The position numbers and the translations under genes were made by a program. From assembly GCA_902762875.1 (NCBI GenBank), contig CACWPS010000005.1, positions 141,048-205,047 of the forward strand: 64,000 nt of DNA, in the 5' to 3' direction. Shown here in pieces: positions 19,568 to 28,539 of this stretch. Position 1 is the stretch's first letter. The number at the start of each line of letters is the position of its first letter. The stretch comes from Oscillospiraceae bacterium. GTDB lineage: Bacteria > Bacillota > Clostridia > Oscillospirales > Acutalibacteraceae. Below the pieces are notes generated by a model. That model saw only the letters and a program-made list of their open reading frames with translations. It did not search any database and was not told the DNA's origin.

Positions 19568-19966
19568 ATGCAAATCAGCGATACTATAGCAGATATGCTT
19601 ACGAGAATCCGTAATGCTTCTGCTGCAAAGCATGATTCGGTAGATGTTCCTGCGTCAAATGTAAAAAAGGCTATCGCCCAGATTTTACTTGACGAGGGAT
19701 ATATAACAAGCTTTCAGGTCGAGGAAGACGGAAAGCAGGGCGTAATTCATATCACTTTGAAGTACGGCCAGAATAAATCGCAGGCTATAAGCGGCATCAG
19801 GCGTGTGTCCAAGCCGGGACTGCGTATTTATACAAATGTAGAGGATATGCCTAAGGTTATGAAGGGCCTCGGCATAGCAATCCTTTCCACCTCTAAGGGC
19901 ATAATGACAGATAAGCAGGCACGCAAGGCCAATGTTGGCGGCGAAGTCCTCGCTTATGTCTGGTAA
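19568..19966 (+). CDS. rpsH: 30S ribosomal protein S8
   Basis: S8 (132 residues) binds the central 16S domain and, in E. coli, represses the spc operon. [13 protein letters not shown] at the N-terminus and [26 protein letters not shown] at the C-terminus are typical. AAAGGAGG precedes the ATG. Confidence 0.97.
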   Translation: MQISDTIADMLTRIRNASAAKHDSVDVPASNVKKAIAQILLDEGYITSFQVEEDGKQGVIHITLKYGQNKSQAISGIRRVSKPGLRIYTNVEDMPKVMKGLGIAILSTSKGIMTDKQARKANVGGEVLAYVW

Positions 19967-19980
19967 GGAGGTGCCAAGGA

Positions 19981-20529
19981 ATGTCAAGAATAGGAAAGAA
20001 GCCTATCGCAATTCCTGCCGGTGTAGATGTTAAGATTGACGGAAGCAAGGTTACCGTTAAGGGCCCCAAGGGCACACTTGAGAACACCTTTAATCCCGAA
20101 ATCGCCATCGCAGTAGAGGGCAGCGAGATAGTTGTTACCCGCCCGTCGGACGACAAAAATCATCGTGCGCTTCATGGTCTTACCCGTACCCTCGTAGCAA
20201 ATATGGTTGAGGGTGTAACCAACGGCTATTCAAAAACGCTTGAGGTTAACGGCGTAGGTTACCGTGCACAGAAGCAGGGAAAGAATCTTGTGATGAATCT
20301 CGGCTATTCTCATCAGGTTATTATGCCGGAGATAGACGGAATCACAATCGATGTACCGTCTCCTAACCAGATAGTTATCAGCGGTGCAGATAAGCAGCAG
20401 GTCGGTCAGTTTGCAGCAGAGGTTCGTGAGAAGCGTCCCCCCGAGCCGTACAAGGGCAAGGGTATTAAGTACGCTGACGAGCATATCCGCCGCAAGGAAG
20501 GTAAGGCCGCCAAGGGTGCTAAGAAATAA
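19981..20529 (+). CDS. rplF: 50S ribosomal protein L6
   Basis: L6 (182 residues) has two homologous domains and lies near the factor-binding site. [32 protein letters not shown] and the C-terminal [16 protein letters not shown] are present. GGAGGTG precedes the ATG; spacing to rpsH is 14 bases. Confidence 0.97.
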   Translation: MSRIGKKPIAIPAGVDVKIDGSKVTVKGPKGTLENTFNPEIAIAVEGSEIVVTRPSDDKNHRALHGLTRTLVANMVEGVTNGYSKTLEVNGVGYRAQKQGKNLVMNLGYSHQVIMPEIDGITIDVPSPNQIVISGADKQQVGQFAAEVREKRPPEPYKGKGIKYADEHIRRKEGKAAKGAKK

Positions 20530-20547
20530 TAAAGGAGTGTACAAACA

Positions 20548-20907
20548 ATGGTTAACAAGCCTGATACCAATAAGGCAAGACTTAAGCGCCATGCCCGCGT
20601 TCGTTCTAAGATAAGCGGCACAGCGGCTTGTCCCCGCCTTGATGTATTCCGCTCCAACAGCAACATTTACGCCCAGCTTATCGATGATGTAAACGGTGTT
20701 ACACTCGCAGCCGCTTCTTCTAACGAGAAGGATTTCGGAGTTTCCGGCGGCAATGCAGAGGGTGCACGCAAGGTTGGAAAGTTAATTGCTGAACGCGCCG
20801 TTTCTAAGGGCATCACCGAGGTTGTTTTTGACCGCGGCGGATACATTTATCACGGCCGTGTCAAGGAGCTTGCCGAAGGTGCCCGTGAGGGCGGCCTTAA
20901 GTTCTAA
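20548..20907 (+). CDS. rplR: 50S ribosomal protein L18
   Basis: L18 (119 residues) binds 5S rRNA with L5. [23 protein letters not shown] and [23 protein letters not shown] match the family. The ATG lies behind AAAGGAG. Confidence 0.97.
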   Translation: MVNKPDTNKARLKRHARVRSKISGTAACPRLDVFRSNSNIYAQLIDDVNGVTLAAASSNEKDFGVSGGNAEGARKVGKLIAERAVSKGITEVVFDRGGYIYHGRVKELAEGAREGGLKF

Positions 20908-20922
20908 TAAGGAGGAATACTT

Positions 20923-21426
20923 TTGGCTACAAATATTGACGCATCAACATTAGATTTAAAAGAGCGAGTAGTTGCTATAAACCGTGTTTCCAAGACCGTC
21001 AAGGGCGGACGCATTATGAAGTTTGCCGCTTTGGTGGTTGTTGGCGACGGCAACGGCATTGTAGGCTACGGACTCGGTAAAGCAGGCGAAGTTCCCGACG
21101 CTATCCGCAAGGGAATTGAAGACGCTAAAAAGAATCTTATAAAGGTATCCTTAAAGGGTACCACAATCCCGCACGAGGTAATCGGTGAATTCGGCGCAGG
21201 CCGTGTTCTCTTAAAGCCTGCTGCTCCCGGTACCGGCGTTATTGCCGGCGGCGCAGTTCGTGCGGTAGTAGAGACTGTCGGCATTTCCGACATTCGTACC
21301 AAGGCTTTACGCTCAAACAATCCTTGCAATGTGGTAAGAGCCACTGTAGCAGGTCTTGCTTCACTTCGCAGCGCTGAAGAGGTTGCGGCAGTACGCGGCA
21401 AGTCCGTCAAGGAAATCATAGGTTAA
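20923..21426 (+). CDS. rpsE: 30S ribosomal protein S5
   Basis: S5 (167 residues) takes part in decoding fidelity; ram changes map to it. The start is a TTG at 20923 behind AAGGAGG; no ATG fits. The double-stranded RNA-binding part ([19 protein letters not shown]) and [17 protein letters not shown] are followed by [18 protein letters not shown]. Sequence is full length. Confidence 0.97.
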   Translation: MATNIDASTLDLKERVVAINRVSKTVKGGRIMKFAALVVVGDGNGIVGYGLGKAGEVPDAIRKGIEDAKKNLIKVSLKGTTIPHEVIGEFGAGRVLLKPAAPGTGVIAGGAVRAVVETVGISDIRTKALRSNNPCNVVRATVAGLASLRSAEEVAAVRGKSVKEIIG

Positions 21427-21440
21427 GGAGGAGCAGCGTT

Positions 21441-21638
21441 ATGGCAACAAAAAAGGCTGCCGGCCTTAAAATAAAGCTGGTAAAGAGCACAATAGGTGCT
21501 AAGAAGGATCAGATTGCTACCGCTAACGCTCTCGGTCTTTACAAAATCGGCGATGAGAAAATTCAGCCCGATAACGAGCAGACCAAGGGTAAGATCAATA
21601 AGATTTCCCATCTTATCGAGGTAAGCCCTGCAAAATAA
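21441..21638 (+). CDS. rpmD: 50S ribosomal protein L30
   Basis: L30 (65 residues) with the family pattern [24 protein letters not shown] and a C-terminal [11 protein letters not shown]. Preceded by AAGGAGGAG and 14 bases from rpsE. A small GCGGTTTAACCGC hairpin lies in the gap to rplO. Confidence 0.95.
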   Translation: MATKKAAGLKIKLVKSTIGAKKDQIATANALGLYKIGDEKIQPDNEQTKGKINKISHLIEVSPAK

Positions 21639-21705
21639 TCCTTTATCCGTAGGTGTTTACGGAAATGCGGTTTAACCGCGCTAATTAAGCAAGGAGGTGC
21701 GAACA

Positions 21706-22146
21706 ATGAAAATGCATGAATTAGCTCCGGCTTTCGGCTCTACTAAAGAGGCGAAGCGCATAGGCAGAGGTCACGGATCCGGAAACGGTAAAACAGCCGG
21801 TAAGGGACATAAGGGTCAAAAGGCCCGTGCTGGTCACGGTATGAGACCCGGCTTTGAAGGCGGTCAGATGCCGCTACAGAGAAGAGTTCCGAAGCGCGGC
21901 TTCAATAACATTTTTGCTGAGGAATGGGTAGCTATCAATCTCTCCGCTCTTGAAGTGTTCGAGGACGGCGCAACTGTTGATGCTACAGCTTTGGCTGATA
22001 AAGGAATCGTAAAGAAGGCTAACCTTCCCGTTAAGGTTTTGGGCAACGGAAAGCTTACAAAGAAGCTCACTGTAAAGCTCAACGCTTTCTCTGCGTCTGC
22101 CGCTGAGAAAATTAATTCCGTAGGCGGAAAGGCTGAGGTGATCTAA
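21706..22146 (+). CDS. rplO: 50S ribosomal protein L15
   Basis: L15 (146 residues) joins late in 50S assembly. I chose the ATG at 21706 ([20 protein letters not shown]), eight bases from AAGGAGGTG; a GTG at 21697 lies inside that site. The glycine-rich [18 protein letters not shown] stretch is diagnostic. The stop overlaps the secY start. Confidence 0.97.
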   Translation: MKMHELAPAFGSTKEAKRIGRGHGSGNGKTAGKGHKGQKARAGHGMRPGFEGGQMPLQRRVPKRGFNNIFAEEWVAINLSALEVFEDGATVDATALADKGIVKKANLPVKVLGNGKLTKKLTVKLNAFSASAAEKINSVGGKAEVI

Positions 22147-23420
22147 TGTTAGAAACATTAAGAAACGCCTGGAAAGTAAAAGAAATTCGCAATAAGATTC
22201 TTTTTACCGTTTTCATCATTTTGATTTTCCGTGTCGGTTCTGTTATTCCGGTGCCCTACATTGATGTTGCGGCACTGAAAGCGGCAAACGAAACGGGAGC
22301 TACAAATGAATTTTTCAGCTACCTGTCAATTTTAACCGGAGGCGGTCTCGAGTACGGCGCAATCTTCGCAATGTCGGTTACCCCGTACATCAACTCCTCC
22401 ATTATAATTCAGCTTCTCTGCGTTGCTATTCCCTATCTTGAGCGCTTGCAGAAAGAGGGAGAAGAGGGTCAGAAGAAGCTGGCGCAGATAACCCGATACA
22501 CAACGGTGCTTTTGGCGCTTATTCAGGGTACTGCATATTTCTTCTATCTAAAGAACAGCAACTATTTAAGCGTGTCCGGCGGAGCTGTGATTTTTGCGGC
22601 GTTCGTTATAGTACTCGCCTTTGCGGCGGGTTCGGCGCTTGTTATGTGGCTGGGTGAGCAGATTGATGTTAAGGGTATCGGCAACGGTATTTCCATACTG
22701 CTCTTTGCGGGTATTCTTTCCCGCGGTCCCCAGGCTTTTGAGTATCTCATTATGAACTGGGAGCTCCACAAGGTTGCGGTTATCGGAATAGTCCTCTTAT
22801 TCCTTGCGGTGATTGTATTTGTCGTTTGGATGACCGAGGCAGAGCGCCGTGTTCCCGTACAGTACGCAAAGCGTGTTGTAGGTAATAAGATGTACGGCGG
22901 TCAGAACACACATATACCGATTAAGGTAAATATGTCGGGTGTTATGCCGATAATCTTCGCAAGCTCTATTTTGATGCTTCCCACAATGATTCTCTCATTT
23001 ATGAGGAATACCGAAAGCTTCTGGTACAAGGCTTTGTCGCTCTTTAGCGTACAGGGAATATTCTATGCGGTAATTTATTTCCTCCTGATTATCGGATTTG
23101 CATATTTCTATGCTACAATCCAGTTTAATCCGGTCGAAATGGCAAACAACCTGCGTAAGCAGGGCGGTGCAATCCCCGGAATACGCCCCGGAAAGCCTAC
23201 ATCGGACTTTATTTCAAAAATCCTGTCAAGAATTACCCTTATGGGTGCGCTCTTCTTGAGCGTAATCGCAATTCTTCCTATCGTTATCGGTTCTGTCGGA
23301 ACAATTAATATTTCTCTCGGCGGTACTTCGATGCTGATTATGGTTGGTGTTGCGCTTGACACGGTTCGTAATCTTGAATCCCAGATGATGATGCGTCATT
23401 ATAAGGGATTCCTCGATTAA
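22146..23420 (+). CDS. secY: protein translocase subunit SecY
   Basis: SecY (424 residues) is the channel of the Sec translocon, with ten membrane helices. The first helix carries FRVGSVIPVPYID; the plug and pore-ring region and the cytoplasmic loop AQITRYTTVLLALIQG are present, as is RRVPVQYAKRVVG, the loop contacted by SecA and the ribosome. Translation is coupled to rplO (TAATG). SecD and SecF of the same export path are at 53033-55367. Confidence 0.98.
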   Translation: MLETLRNAWKVKEIRNKILFTVFIILIFRVGSVIPVPYIDVAALKAANETGATNEFFSYLSILTGGGLEYGAIFAMSVTPYINSSIIIQLLCVAIPYLERLQKEGEEGQKKLAQITRYTTVLLALIQGTAYFFYLKNSNYLSVSGGAVIFAAFVIVLAFAAGSALVMWLGEQIDVKGIGNGISILLFAGILSRGPQAFEYLIMNWELHKVAVIGIVLLFLAVIVFVVWMTEAERRVPVQYAKRVVGNKMYGGQNTHIPIKVNMSGVMPIIFASSILMLPTMILSFMRNTESFWYKALSLFSVQGIFYAVIYFLLIIGFAYFYATIQFNPVEMANNLRKQGGAIPGIRPGKPTSDFISKILSRITLMGALFLSVIAILPIVIGSVGTINISLGGTSMLIMVGVALDTVRNLESQMMMRHYKGFLD

Positions 23421-23436
23421 GAATAAGGAGAATTTT

Positions 23437-24075
23437 ATGAAGCTTATTCTTTTAGGAGCACCGGGTGCGGGGAAAGGCACCCAGGCAGAGATAATCTCCG
23501 AAAAATACAACATTCCCACCATTTCGACAGGAAATATAATCCGTGCCGCCCTTAAGAACGGCACCGAAATGGGTCTTAAAGCAAAATCATACATCGATGC
23601 GGGTGAGCTTGTTCCCGATAATGTGGTTATCGGCATTATCAAGGAGCGTTTAAGTGAGGCTGACTGCAAGGAAGGCTACATTTTAGACGGCTTCCCCCGT
23701 ACGATTCCGCAGGCAGTTGCCCTTGACGATATGGGCTTTGTGATCGACGCCGCCCTCTCTATTGAGGTTGCCGACGAGGAAATCGTAAAGCGTATGTCCG
23801 GCAGACGGGTTTGTGAAAAGTGCGGAGCCAGCTACCATACCGAGTTTAAAAAGCCCGAGGTAGAGGGCGTCTGCAACCTGTGCGGCGGTAAGCTTGTAAT
23901 CCGTAAGGACGACGAGCCCGAGACCGTGAAAAACAGACTTAATGTTTATCACGAGCAGACCGAGCCGCTCAAGGATTTTTACAAGAGTTGCGGAAAGCTG
24001 ATTACGGTAGAGGGTCAGGATAAGGTTGAGGACACAACCCGCCTTGTGCTTGACGCACTGGAGAATCAGGTATGA
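23437..24075 (+). CDS. adk: adenylate kinase, zinc-lid type
   Basis: Adenylate kinase (212 residues) interconverts ATP + AMP and 2 ADP. The Walker loop GAPGAGKGTQA is at residues 7-17; the AMP site has STGNIIRAA and DGFPRTIPQA. The lid contains two Cys pairs, CEKC and CNLC, so this is the long, zinc-binding Gram-positive form. The stop overlaps the map start by four bases (ATGA). Confidence 0.97.
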   Translation: MKLILLGAPGAGKGTQAEIISEKYNIPTISTGNIIRAALKNGTEMGLKAKSYIDAGELVPDNVVIGIIKERLSEADCKEGYILDGFPRTIPQAVALDDMGFVIDAALSIEVADEEIVKRMSGRRVCEKCGASYHTEFKKPEVEGVCNLCGGKLVIRKDDEPETVKNRLNVYHEQTEPLKDFYKSCGKLITVEGQDKVEDTTRLVLDALENQV

Positions 24076-24821
24076 TAGTGCTCAAAACCGGCCGTGAGCT
24101 TAATATTATGAAGGAAGCTTGCAGAATATCGGCCGGAGCATTACAAACAGCCGGCAAAGCGGTGGAGCCCGGAGTTACCACAGCTGAGCTTGACCGTCTG
24201 GCAGAGGAATATATCCGAAGTCAGGGGGGCGAGCCCAACTTTAAGAACTATGAGGGTTATCCCGCTACCGCCTGTATATCAATCAACAACGAAGTGATTC
24301 ACGGCATACCGTCTGCAAAGCGAAAGCTTCGTGCGGGGGATATAGTAAGTATAGACCTCGGCGCTAAGTTTGACGGGTATCACGGTGACAATGCCGCCAC
24401 TTTCGCCTGCGGGGACATCTCCGAGGAGGCGAAGCGGCTGATGGACGCAACCCGAGAGAGCCTTTACGAGGGCATCAAGGCGGCGCGTGCGGGCGGCAGA
24501 GTGGGTGATATAGGTCACGCAGTGCAGTCGTATGTTGAGGCGAGGGGTTACACGGTTGTCCGTCAGTTTGTCGGCCACGGTGTGGGAACCCACTTGCACG
24601 AAGCTCCCGAGGTTCCGAATTTCGGCACTCCGGGCAGGGGCGTTCGTTTAATGCCCGGAATGACAATCGCCATTGAGCCGATGGTCAATGCCGGAGCGGC
24701 GGGCGTCGAGGTACAGCCCGACGGTTGGACTGTTTTAACTAAGGACGGGTCATTATCCGCACATTTCGAGCATACGGTAGCAATTACCGCAGACGGTCCT
24801 AAGATTATGACCTTAATTTGA
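24072..24821 (+). CDS. map: methionine aminopeptidase, type I
   Basis: Removes the N-terminal Met from nascent proteins. The 249-residue product has the five metal ligands of the family: the Asp pair in DLGAKFDGYHGDNA, His in GHGVGTHLHEAPEVPNFG, and Glu in IEPMV and HFEHTVAI. It overlaps adk and precedes a KOW protein, as in other Firmicutes. Confidence 0.97.
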   Translation: MIVLKTGRELNIMKEACRISAGALQTAGKAVEPGVTTAELDRLAEEYIRSQGGEPNFKNYEGYPATACISINNEVIHGIPSAKRKLRAGDIVSIDLGAKFDGYHGDNAATFACGDISEEAKRLMDATRESLYEGIKAARAGGRVGDIGHAVQSYVEARGYTVVRQFVGHGVGTHLHEAPEVPNFGTPGRGVRLMPGMTIAIEPMVNAGAAGVEVQPDGWTVLTKDGSLSAHFEHTVAITADGPKIMTLI

Positions 24822-24830
24822 GGGCTTAAT

Positions 24831-25070
24831 ATGGTAGGACGAATTGTTTGTTCAAAATCGGGGCGTGATAAGGGATATTTTCTTGTGGTTATAAAGGAGG
24901 AGGACGGTTTCCTTTTGGTCTGCGACGGAAAGGAGCGCCCGCTTTCAAGACCTAAGAAAAAAAATCCCAAGCACTTAGCGCTTACAAATACCGTGCTTAG
25001 TGAAGACAGTTACAGTACAGATAAATCGTTGAGACGAGCGCTTGCGATTTACAGAGATTCCGTTTTGTAA
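24831..25070 (+). CDS. KOW-domain RNA-binding protein (L14e/L27e-like)
   Basis: A small 79-residue protein: [20 protein letters not shown] opens with a KOW-like beta barrel, followed by a Lys-rich segment [12 protein letters not shown] and a helical C-terminus. It resembles the short 'L14E/L6E/L27E-like' proteins often found between map and infA in Firmicutes. Role unknown; RNA or ribosome binding is likely from the fold and position. Confidence 0.8.
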   Translation: MVGRIVCSKSGRDKGYFLVVIKEEDGFLLVCDGKERPLSRPKKKNPKHLALTNTVLSEDSYSTDKSLRRALAIYRDSVL

Positions 25071-25083
25071 AGGAGGAGCTAAA

Positions 25084-25265
25084 ATGTCCAAAGAGGATAT
25101 GATAGAGCTTGAAGGCGTAGTTGTTGAGGCAATGCCTAACGCAATGTTTAAGGTAGAAATTCAGGGGGGACATACTATTCTTGCTCACATTTCAGTGACA
25201 AGGTGACTGTTGAAATGTCTCCGTACGACCTCTCAAAGGGCCGTATAACCTGGCGAAGCAAGTAA
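25084..25265 (+). pseudogene. infA: translation initiation factor IF-1, internal deletion and frameshift
   Basis: IF-1 occupies the 30S A site during initiation. The ATG at 25084 (behind AAAGGAGG) gives the correct N-terminus up to AHIS (about 25195). The family segment G-K-L-R-M-N-F-I-R-I-L-P-G is then missing and only two bases remain before [19 protein letters not shown], which continues in another frame to the TAA at 25263. As written, translation stops at a TGA at 25203-25205. The loss is about 37 bases. IF-1 is normally essential and flanks are perfect, so an error in the sequence is the likely cause. Confidence 0.88.
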
Positions 25266-25296
25266 CAGTCAAGAATTTTAAAGGAGGCAAAATCGA

Positions 25297-25410
25297 ATGA
25301 AAGTCAGACCTTCTGTTAAAAAGATTTGCGAAAAATGCAAAATTATCAAGCGCAAGGGCAAGGTAATGGTTATCTGCGAAAACCCCAAGCACAAACAGCG
25401 TCAGGGTTAA
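25297..25410 (+). CDS. rpmJ: 50S ribosomal protein L36
   Basis: A 37-residue protein, [17 protein letters not shown]..., with the zinc-binding pattern C-x2-C-x12-C-x4-H of the C+ form of L36. AAAGGAGG lies nine bases before the ATG. It follows infA as in most Firmicutes. Confidence 0.97.
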   Translation: MKVRPSVKKICEKCKIIKRKGKVMVICENPKHKQRQG

Positions 25411-25447
25411 TTGCGCTCGAGTAAAAAATATGGAGGTGCATTGATAA

Positions 25448-25816
25448 ATGGCACGAATTGCTGGTGTTGATCTTCCGAACGAGAAGCGAGTTGAAATAGG
25501 ACTCACCTACATCTTCGGAATCGGTCTTACAACATCTAAAAAAATCCTTGCTGATACAGGAATCAATCCTGATACCCGTGTCAAGGACTTAACCGAGGAC
25601 GATATTTCAAAACTTCGTGAGTACATCGACCACAATCTTCAGGTTGAGGGTGACCGTCGCCGTACCATCGCATTTGATATTAAGAGACTTATCGAAATCG
25701 GAAGCTATCGCGGTCTGCGCCACAGAAAGGGTCTGCCCGTAAGAGGACAGCGCTCTAAAACAAATGCGCGTACACGCAAGGGTCCCAAGAAGACCATAGC
25801 TAACAAGAAGAAATAA
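25448..25816 (+). CDS. rpsM: 30S ribosomal protein S13
   Basis: S13 (122 residues) bridges to L5 and contacts P-site t[24 protein letters not shown] and the C-terminal [22 protein letters not shown] are typical. GGAGGTG precedes the ATG. Confidence 0.97.
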   Translation: MARIAGVDLPNEKRVEIGLTYIFGIGLTTSKKILADTGINPDTRVKDLTEDDISKLREYIDHNLQVEGDRRRTIAFDIKRLIEIGSYRGLRHRKGLPVRGQRSKTNARTRKGPKKTIANKKK

Positions 25817-25832
25817 GTAGGAGGAAGATAAT

Positions 25833-26234
25833 ATGGCTACTGCAAAGGGCAAGACGGCTACTACTCGCCGTCGCCGTGAGAAAAAGAATATCGAGCGTGG
25901 CTCAGCCCATATCCAGTCTACCTTCAACAACACTATCGTTACCATCACCGATACACAGGGCAACGCTCTTTCATGGGCATCTGCGGGTGAGTTAGGTTTC
26001 AGAGGTTCAAGAAAGTCTACTCCGTTTGCGGCACAGAGTGCGGCTGAAACCGCTGCAAAGGCTGCTATGGAGCACGGTCTTAAGACTGTTGAAGTGTATG
26101 TTAAGGGTCCGGGAGCAGGACGCGAAGCGGCTATCCGCGCGCTGCAGACTGCGGGTCTTGAGGTTAGCATGATTAAAGATGTAACCCCGATTCCCCATAA
26201 CGGCTGCCGTCCTCCCAAGAGAAGACGCGTATAA
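25833..26234 (+). CDS. rpsK: 30S ribosomal protein S11
   Basis: S11 (133 residues) of the 30S platform. [16 protein letters not shown], the [14 protein letters not shown] block and the C-terminal [16 protein letters not shown] are intact. Basic N-terminal extension [12 protein letters not shown]. Starts 16 bases after rpsM. Confidence 0.97.
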   Translation: MATAKGKTATTRRRREKKNIERGSAHIQSTFNNTIVTITDTQGNALSWASAGELGFRGSRKSTPFAAQSAAETAAKAAMEHGLKTVEVYVKGPGAGREAAIRALQTAGLEVSMIKDVTPIPHNGCRPPKRRRV

Positions 26235-26290
26235 TCGATTAAACTATCTTTGCAACAACAGTTGCAGTTAAAATTTTGGAGGTGTAATAG

Positions 26291-26917
26291 ATGGCAAGAT
26301 ATACCGGTGCAGTTTGCAGACTTTGCCGCCGTGAGGGTCAGAAGCTGTTCCTCAAGGGTGAGCGCTGCTACTCGGATAAATGCTCTGTTGCTTTAAGGGG
26401 CTACGCTCCCGGCCAGCACGGACAGGGCAGAAAGAAATCGTCTGAATACGGTATGCAGCTTCGTGCTAAGCAGACCGCAAGACGCTTCTACGGTGTTCAG
26501 GAAAATCAGTTCCATCATTATTTTGAAATTGCTGAAAGAAAGCAGGGCATTACGGGTGACAACCTTTTAAGAATACTTGAAAGCCGTCTCGATAATGTTG
26601 TTTACAGGGTTGGCTTTGCTTCTTCAAGAGCAGAAGCCCGTCAGCTCGTAGGCCACGGCCATTTTGAGGTAAACGGCAAGCGTGTAGATATCGCTTCCTA
26701 TCTCTTAAAGGCAGGCGATGTTGTTTCTATCTGCGAGAAGAGCAGAGGAAGCGAGAAGATTAAAGCGGTTGTTGAGGCTAACAGCGCAAGACCTGTTCCC
26801 CAGTGGATTGATGTCAACCGTGACCAGCTTACAGCAAAGGTTATCGCTCTGCCCACAAGAGACCAGATTGAGGCTCCTGTTGAAGAGCAGCTCATTGTCG
26901 AGTTCTATTCTAAGTAA
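26291..26917 (+). CDS. rpsD: 30S ribosomal protein S4 (zinc-type N-terminus)
   Basis: S4 (208 residues) starts 30S assembly and affects fidelity. The N-terminus has Cys at CRLC and at CYSDKC, the zinc-binding form. An S4 RNA-binding domain ([29 protein letters not shown]) follows. In Bacillus rpsD lies outside the alpha operon and represses itself; here it lies between rpsK and rpoA, the usual position in Clostridia. Confidence 0.97.
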   Translation: MARYTGAVCRLCRREGQKLFLKGERCYSDKCSVALRGYAPGQHGQGRKKSSEYGMQLRAKQTARRFYGVQENQFHHYFEIAERKQGITGDNLLRILESRLDNVVYRVGFASSRAEARQLVGHGHFEVNGKRVDIASYLLKAGDVVSICEKSRGSEKIKAVVEANSARPVPQWIDVNRDQLTAKVIALPTRDQIEAPVEEQLIVEFYSK

Positions 26918-26994
26918 TAGAAAGACATCTGACCGCATTTCCCGTACAGATGCGGCGGCATAAAAAATACAGTACGGAGAAACGGAGCTTTTAA

Positions 26995-27945
26995 ATGATA
27001 GAAATTGAAAAGCCCAGAATAGATACCGCAGAACTTACCGCTGACGGCAAGTACGGCAAATTCGTTATGGAGCCGCTGGAGCGTGGCTATGCTACAACCC
27101 TCGGCAACAGTATGAGACGGGTGCTTTTATCCATTTTGCCCGGCGTAGCCGTTACCTCGGTTAAGATTGACGGTGTTGTGCATGAGTTTTCCACCATTCC
27201 CGGAGTAAAAGAGGATGTAACCGAAATTATCCTCAACATCAAGGGTTTGATTGCAAAGCTCCATGCCGATACGGCGAAGAAGATTTATATTGAGGCAGAG
27301 GGTCCCGCAGTGGTTACCGCCGCTTCAATCAAGGCCGATTCCGAGGTTGAGATTTTAAACCCCGATATGTATATTGCCACGCTTGATGCGGGAGCAAAGC
27401 TCAATATGGAGATGACTCTCGACAAGGGCAGGGGCTATGTACCCGCCGAGCAGAACAGACCGGCGCAGAATGTAATCGGCGTAATTCCCGTTGACTCTAT
27501 TTATACGCCTGTGCTCAAGGCTAACTTCACGGTTGATAATACCCGTGTTGGTAATGTTACCGATAAGGGCAAGCTTACCCTTGAGGTTTGGACAGACGGC
27601 TCTATTAAGGCAAACGAGGCGGTTTCAATGTCCGCTAAGGTGCTTATTGAGCATTTTGAGCTGTTCCTTGACCTTACAGAGGGTGCCAGTGAGGCCCAGA
27701 GCATTATGGCAGAGAAGAGTGATAACGAGAAGGAAAAGGTTCTCGATCTCACCATCGATGAATTGGATTTATCTGTCCGCAGCTTCAACTGCCTGAAGCG
27801 CGCAGGTATCAACACGGTTGAAGACCTTATCAACAAGTCCGAAGAGGATATGATGAAGGTAAGGAACTTGGGCCGCAAGTCACTTGAAGAGGTTATCGCA
27901 AAGCTTAATTCCTTTGGCTTTACCCTCAAGCACGACGACGAATAA
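26995..27945 (+). CDS. rpoA: DNA-directed RNA polymerase subunit alpha
   Basis: The alpha subunit (316 residues) assembles the polymerase through its N-terminal domain ([22 protein letters not shown]) and binds UP elements and activators through its C-terminal domain (about 245-310, with [19 protein letters not shown] and [11 protein letters not shown]). The start ATG at 26995 follows ACGGAG. Coexpressed with the ribosomal genes. Confidence 0.98.
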   Translation: MIEIEKPRIDTAELTADGKYGKFVMEPLERGYATTLGNSMRRVLLSILPGVAVTSVKIDGVVHEFSTIPGVKEDVTEIILNIKGLIAKLHADTAKKIYIEAEGPAVVTAASIKADSEVEILNPDMYIATLDAGAKLNMEMTLDKGRGYVPAEQNRPAQNVIGVIPVDSIYTPVLKANFTVDNTRVGNVTDKGKLTLEVWTDGSIKANEAVSMSAKVLIEHFELFLDLTEGASEAQSIMAEKSDNEKEKVLDLTIDELDLSVRSFNCLKRAGINTVEDLINKSEEDMMKVRNLGRKSLEEVIAKLNSFGFTLKHDDE

Positions 27946-27962
27946 TTAAGGAGTGAATAGAA

Positions 27963-28304
27963 ATGCCGGGAACCCGTAAACTCGGAAGAACCAGCGATCA
28001 CAGAACCGCCATGCTCAGAGCTATGGTGACATATCTGCTCGAAAACGGCAGAATTGAGACTACTGTGACCCGCGCCAAAGAAGTAAGATCAATGGCAGAG
28101 AAGTATATTACACTCGCTAAGGATAACAATCTTAACGCTAAGCGTCAGGCAATGGCCTTTATCACTAAGGAGGATGTTGTAGCAAAGCTCTTCAACGAAA
28201 TTGCTCCTAAGTATAAGGATGTAAACGGCGGCTATTGCAGGATTGTTAAAACCGGTCCTCGCCGCGGCGATGCCGCCGAGATGGCGATTATCGAGTTGGT
28301 ATAA
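27963..28304 (+). CDS. rplQ: 50S ribosomal protein L17
   Basis: L17 (113 residues) at the tunnel exit. [21 protein letters not shown] and [16 protein letters not shown] match the family. The ATG follows AAGGAG. It is the last gene of the ribosomal operon; a long hairpin and then a terminator follow. Confidence 0.97.
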   Translation: MPGTRKLGRTSDHRTAMLRAMVTYLLENGRIETTVTRAKEVRSMAEKYITLAKDNNLNAKRQAMAFITKEDVVAKLFNEIAPKYKDVNGGYCRIVKTGPRRGDAAEMAIIELV

Positions 28305-28340
28305 CTCTCATTTGACGGCAAGGCTTGCTGTCAAAACAGC

Positions 28341-28423
28341 TTTAGTAGTCACATTGGGCACGGCGCAGCGTAACAGTATATACGGCAAATTCCGTATTTT
28401 GCGCCGATAATGTGGGTACTAAA
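28341..28423 (+). other. long composite hairpin after rplQ
   Basis: TTTAGTAGTCACATT (28341-28355) pairs with AATGTGGGTACTAAA (28409-28423), 13 of 15 positions. Inside are GGCGCA/TGCGCC and ATACGG/CCGTAT helices, giving an 83-base rod. It precedes the true terminator and could protect the 3' end or be an inserted repeat; function unknown. Confidence 0.55.
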
Positions 28424-28436
28424 CCGAAACAATCGA

Positions 28437-28464
28437 AAACCGCTCCGTAAGGGGCGGTTTTTTT
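28437..28464 (+). terminator. terminator of the ribosomal operon
   Basis: AAAACCGCTCC-gtaa-GGGGCGGTTTT, eleven pairs with one G-T pair and a GNRA-like loop, followed by a T-run. Confidence 0.9.
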
Positions 28465-28474
28465 GCGAAAATCG

Positions 28475-28503
28475 TTGATAATCCTTTTAATTTATGGTAA
28501 AAT
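28475..28503 (+). promoter_or_regulatory. promoter of prfC
   Basis: TTGATA (28475-28480), 17 bases, TAAAAT (28498-28503). Confidence 0.75.
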
Positions 28504-28539
28504 TATTAATTAGTAAAAAAGGCTAAAGGAGAAATTTCG

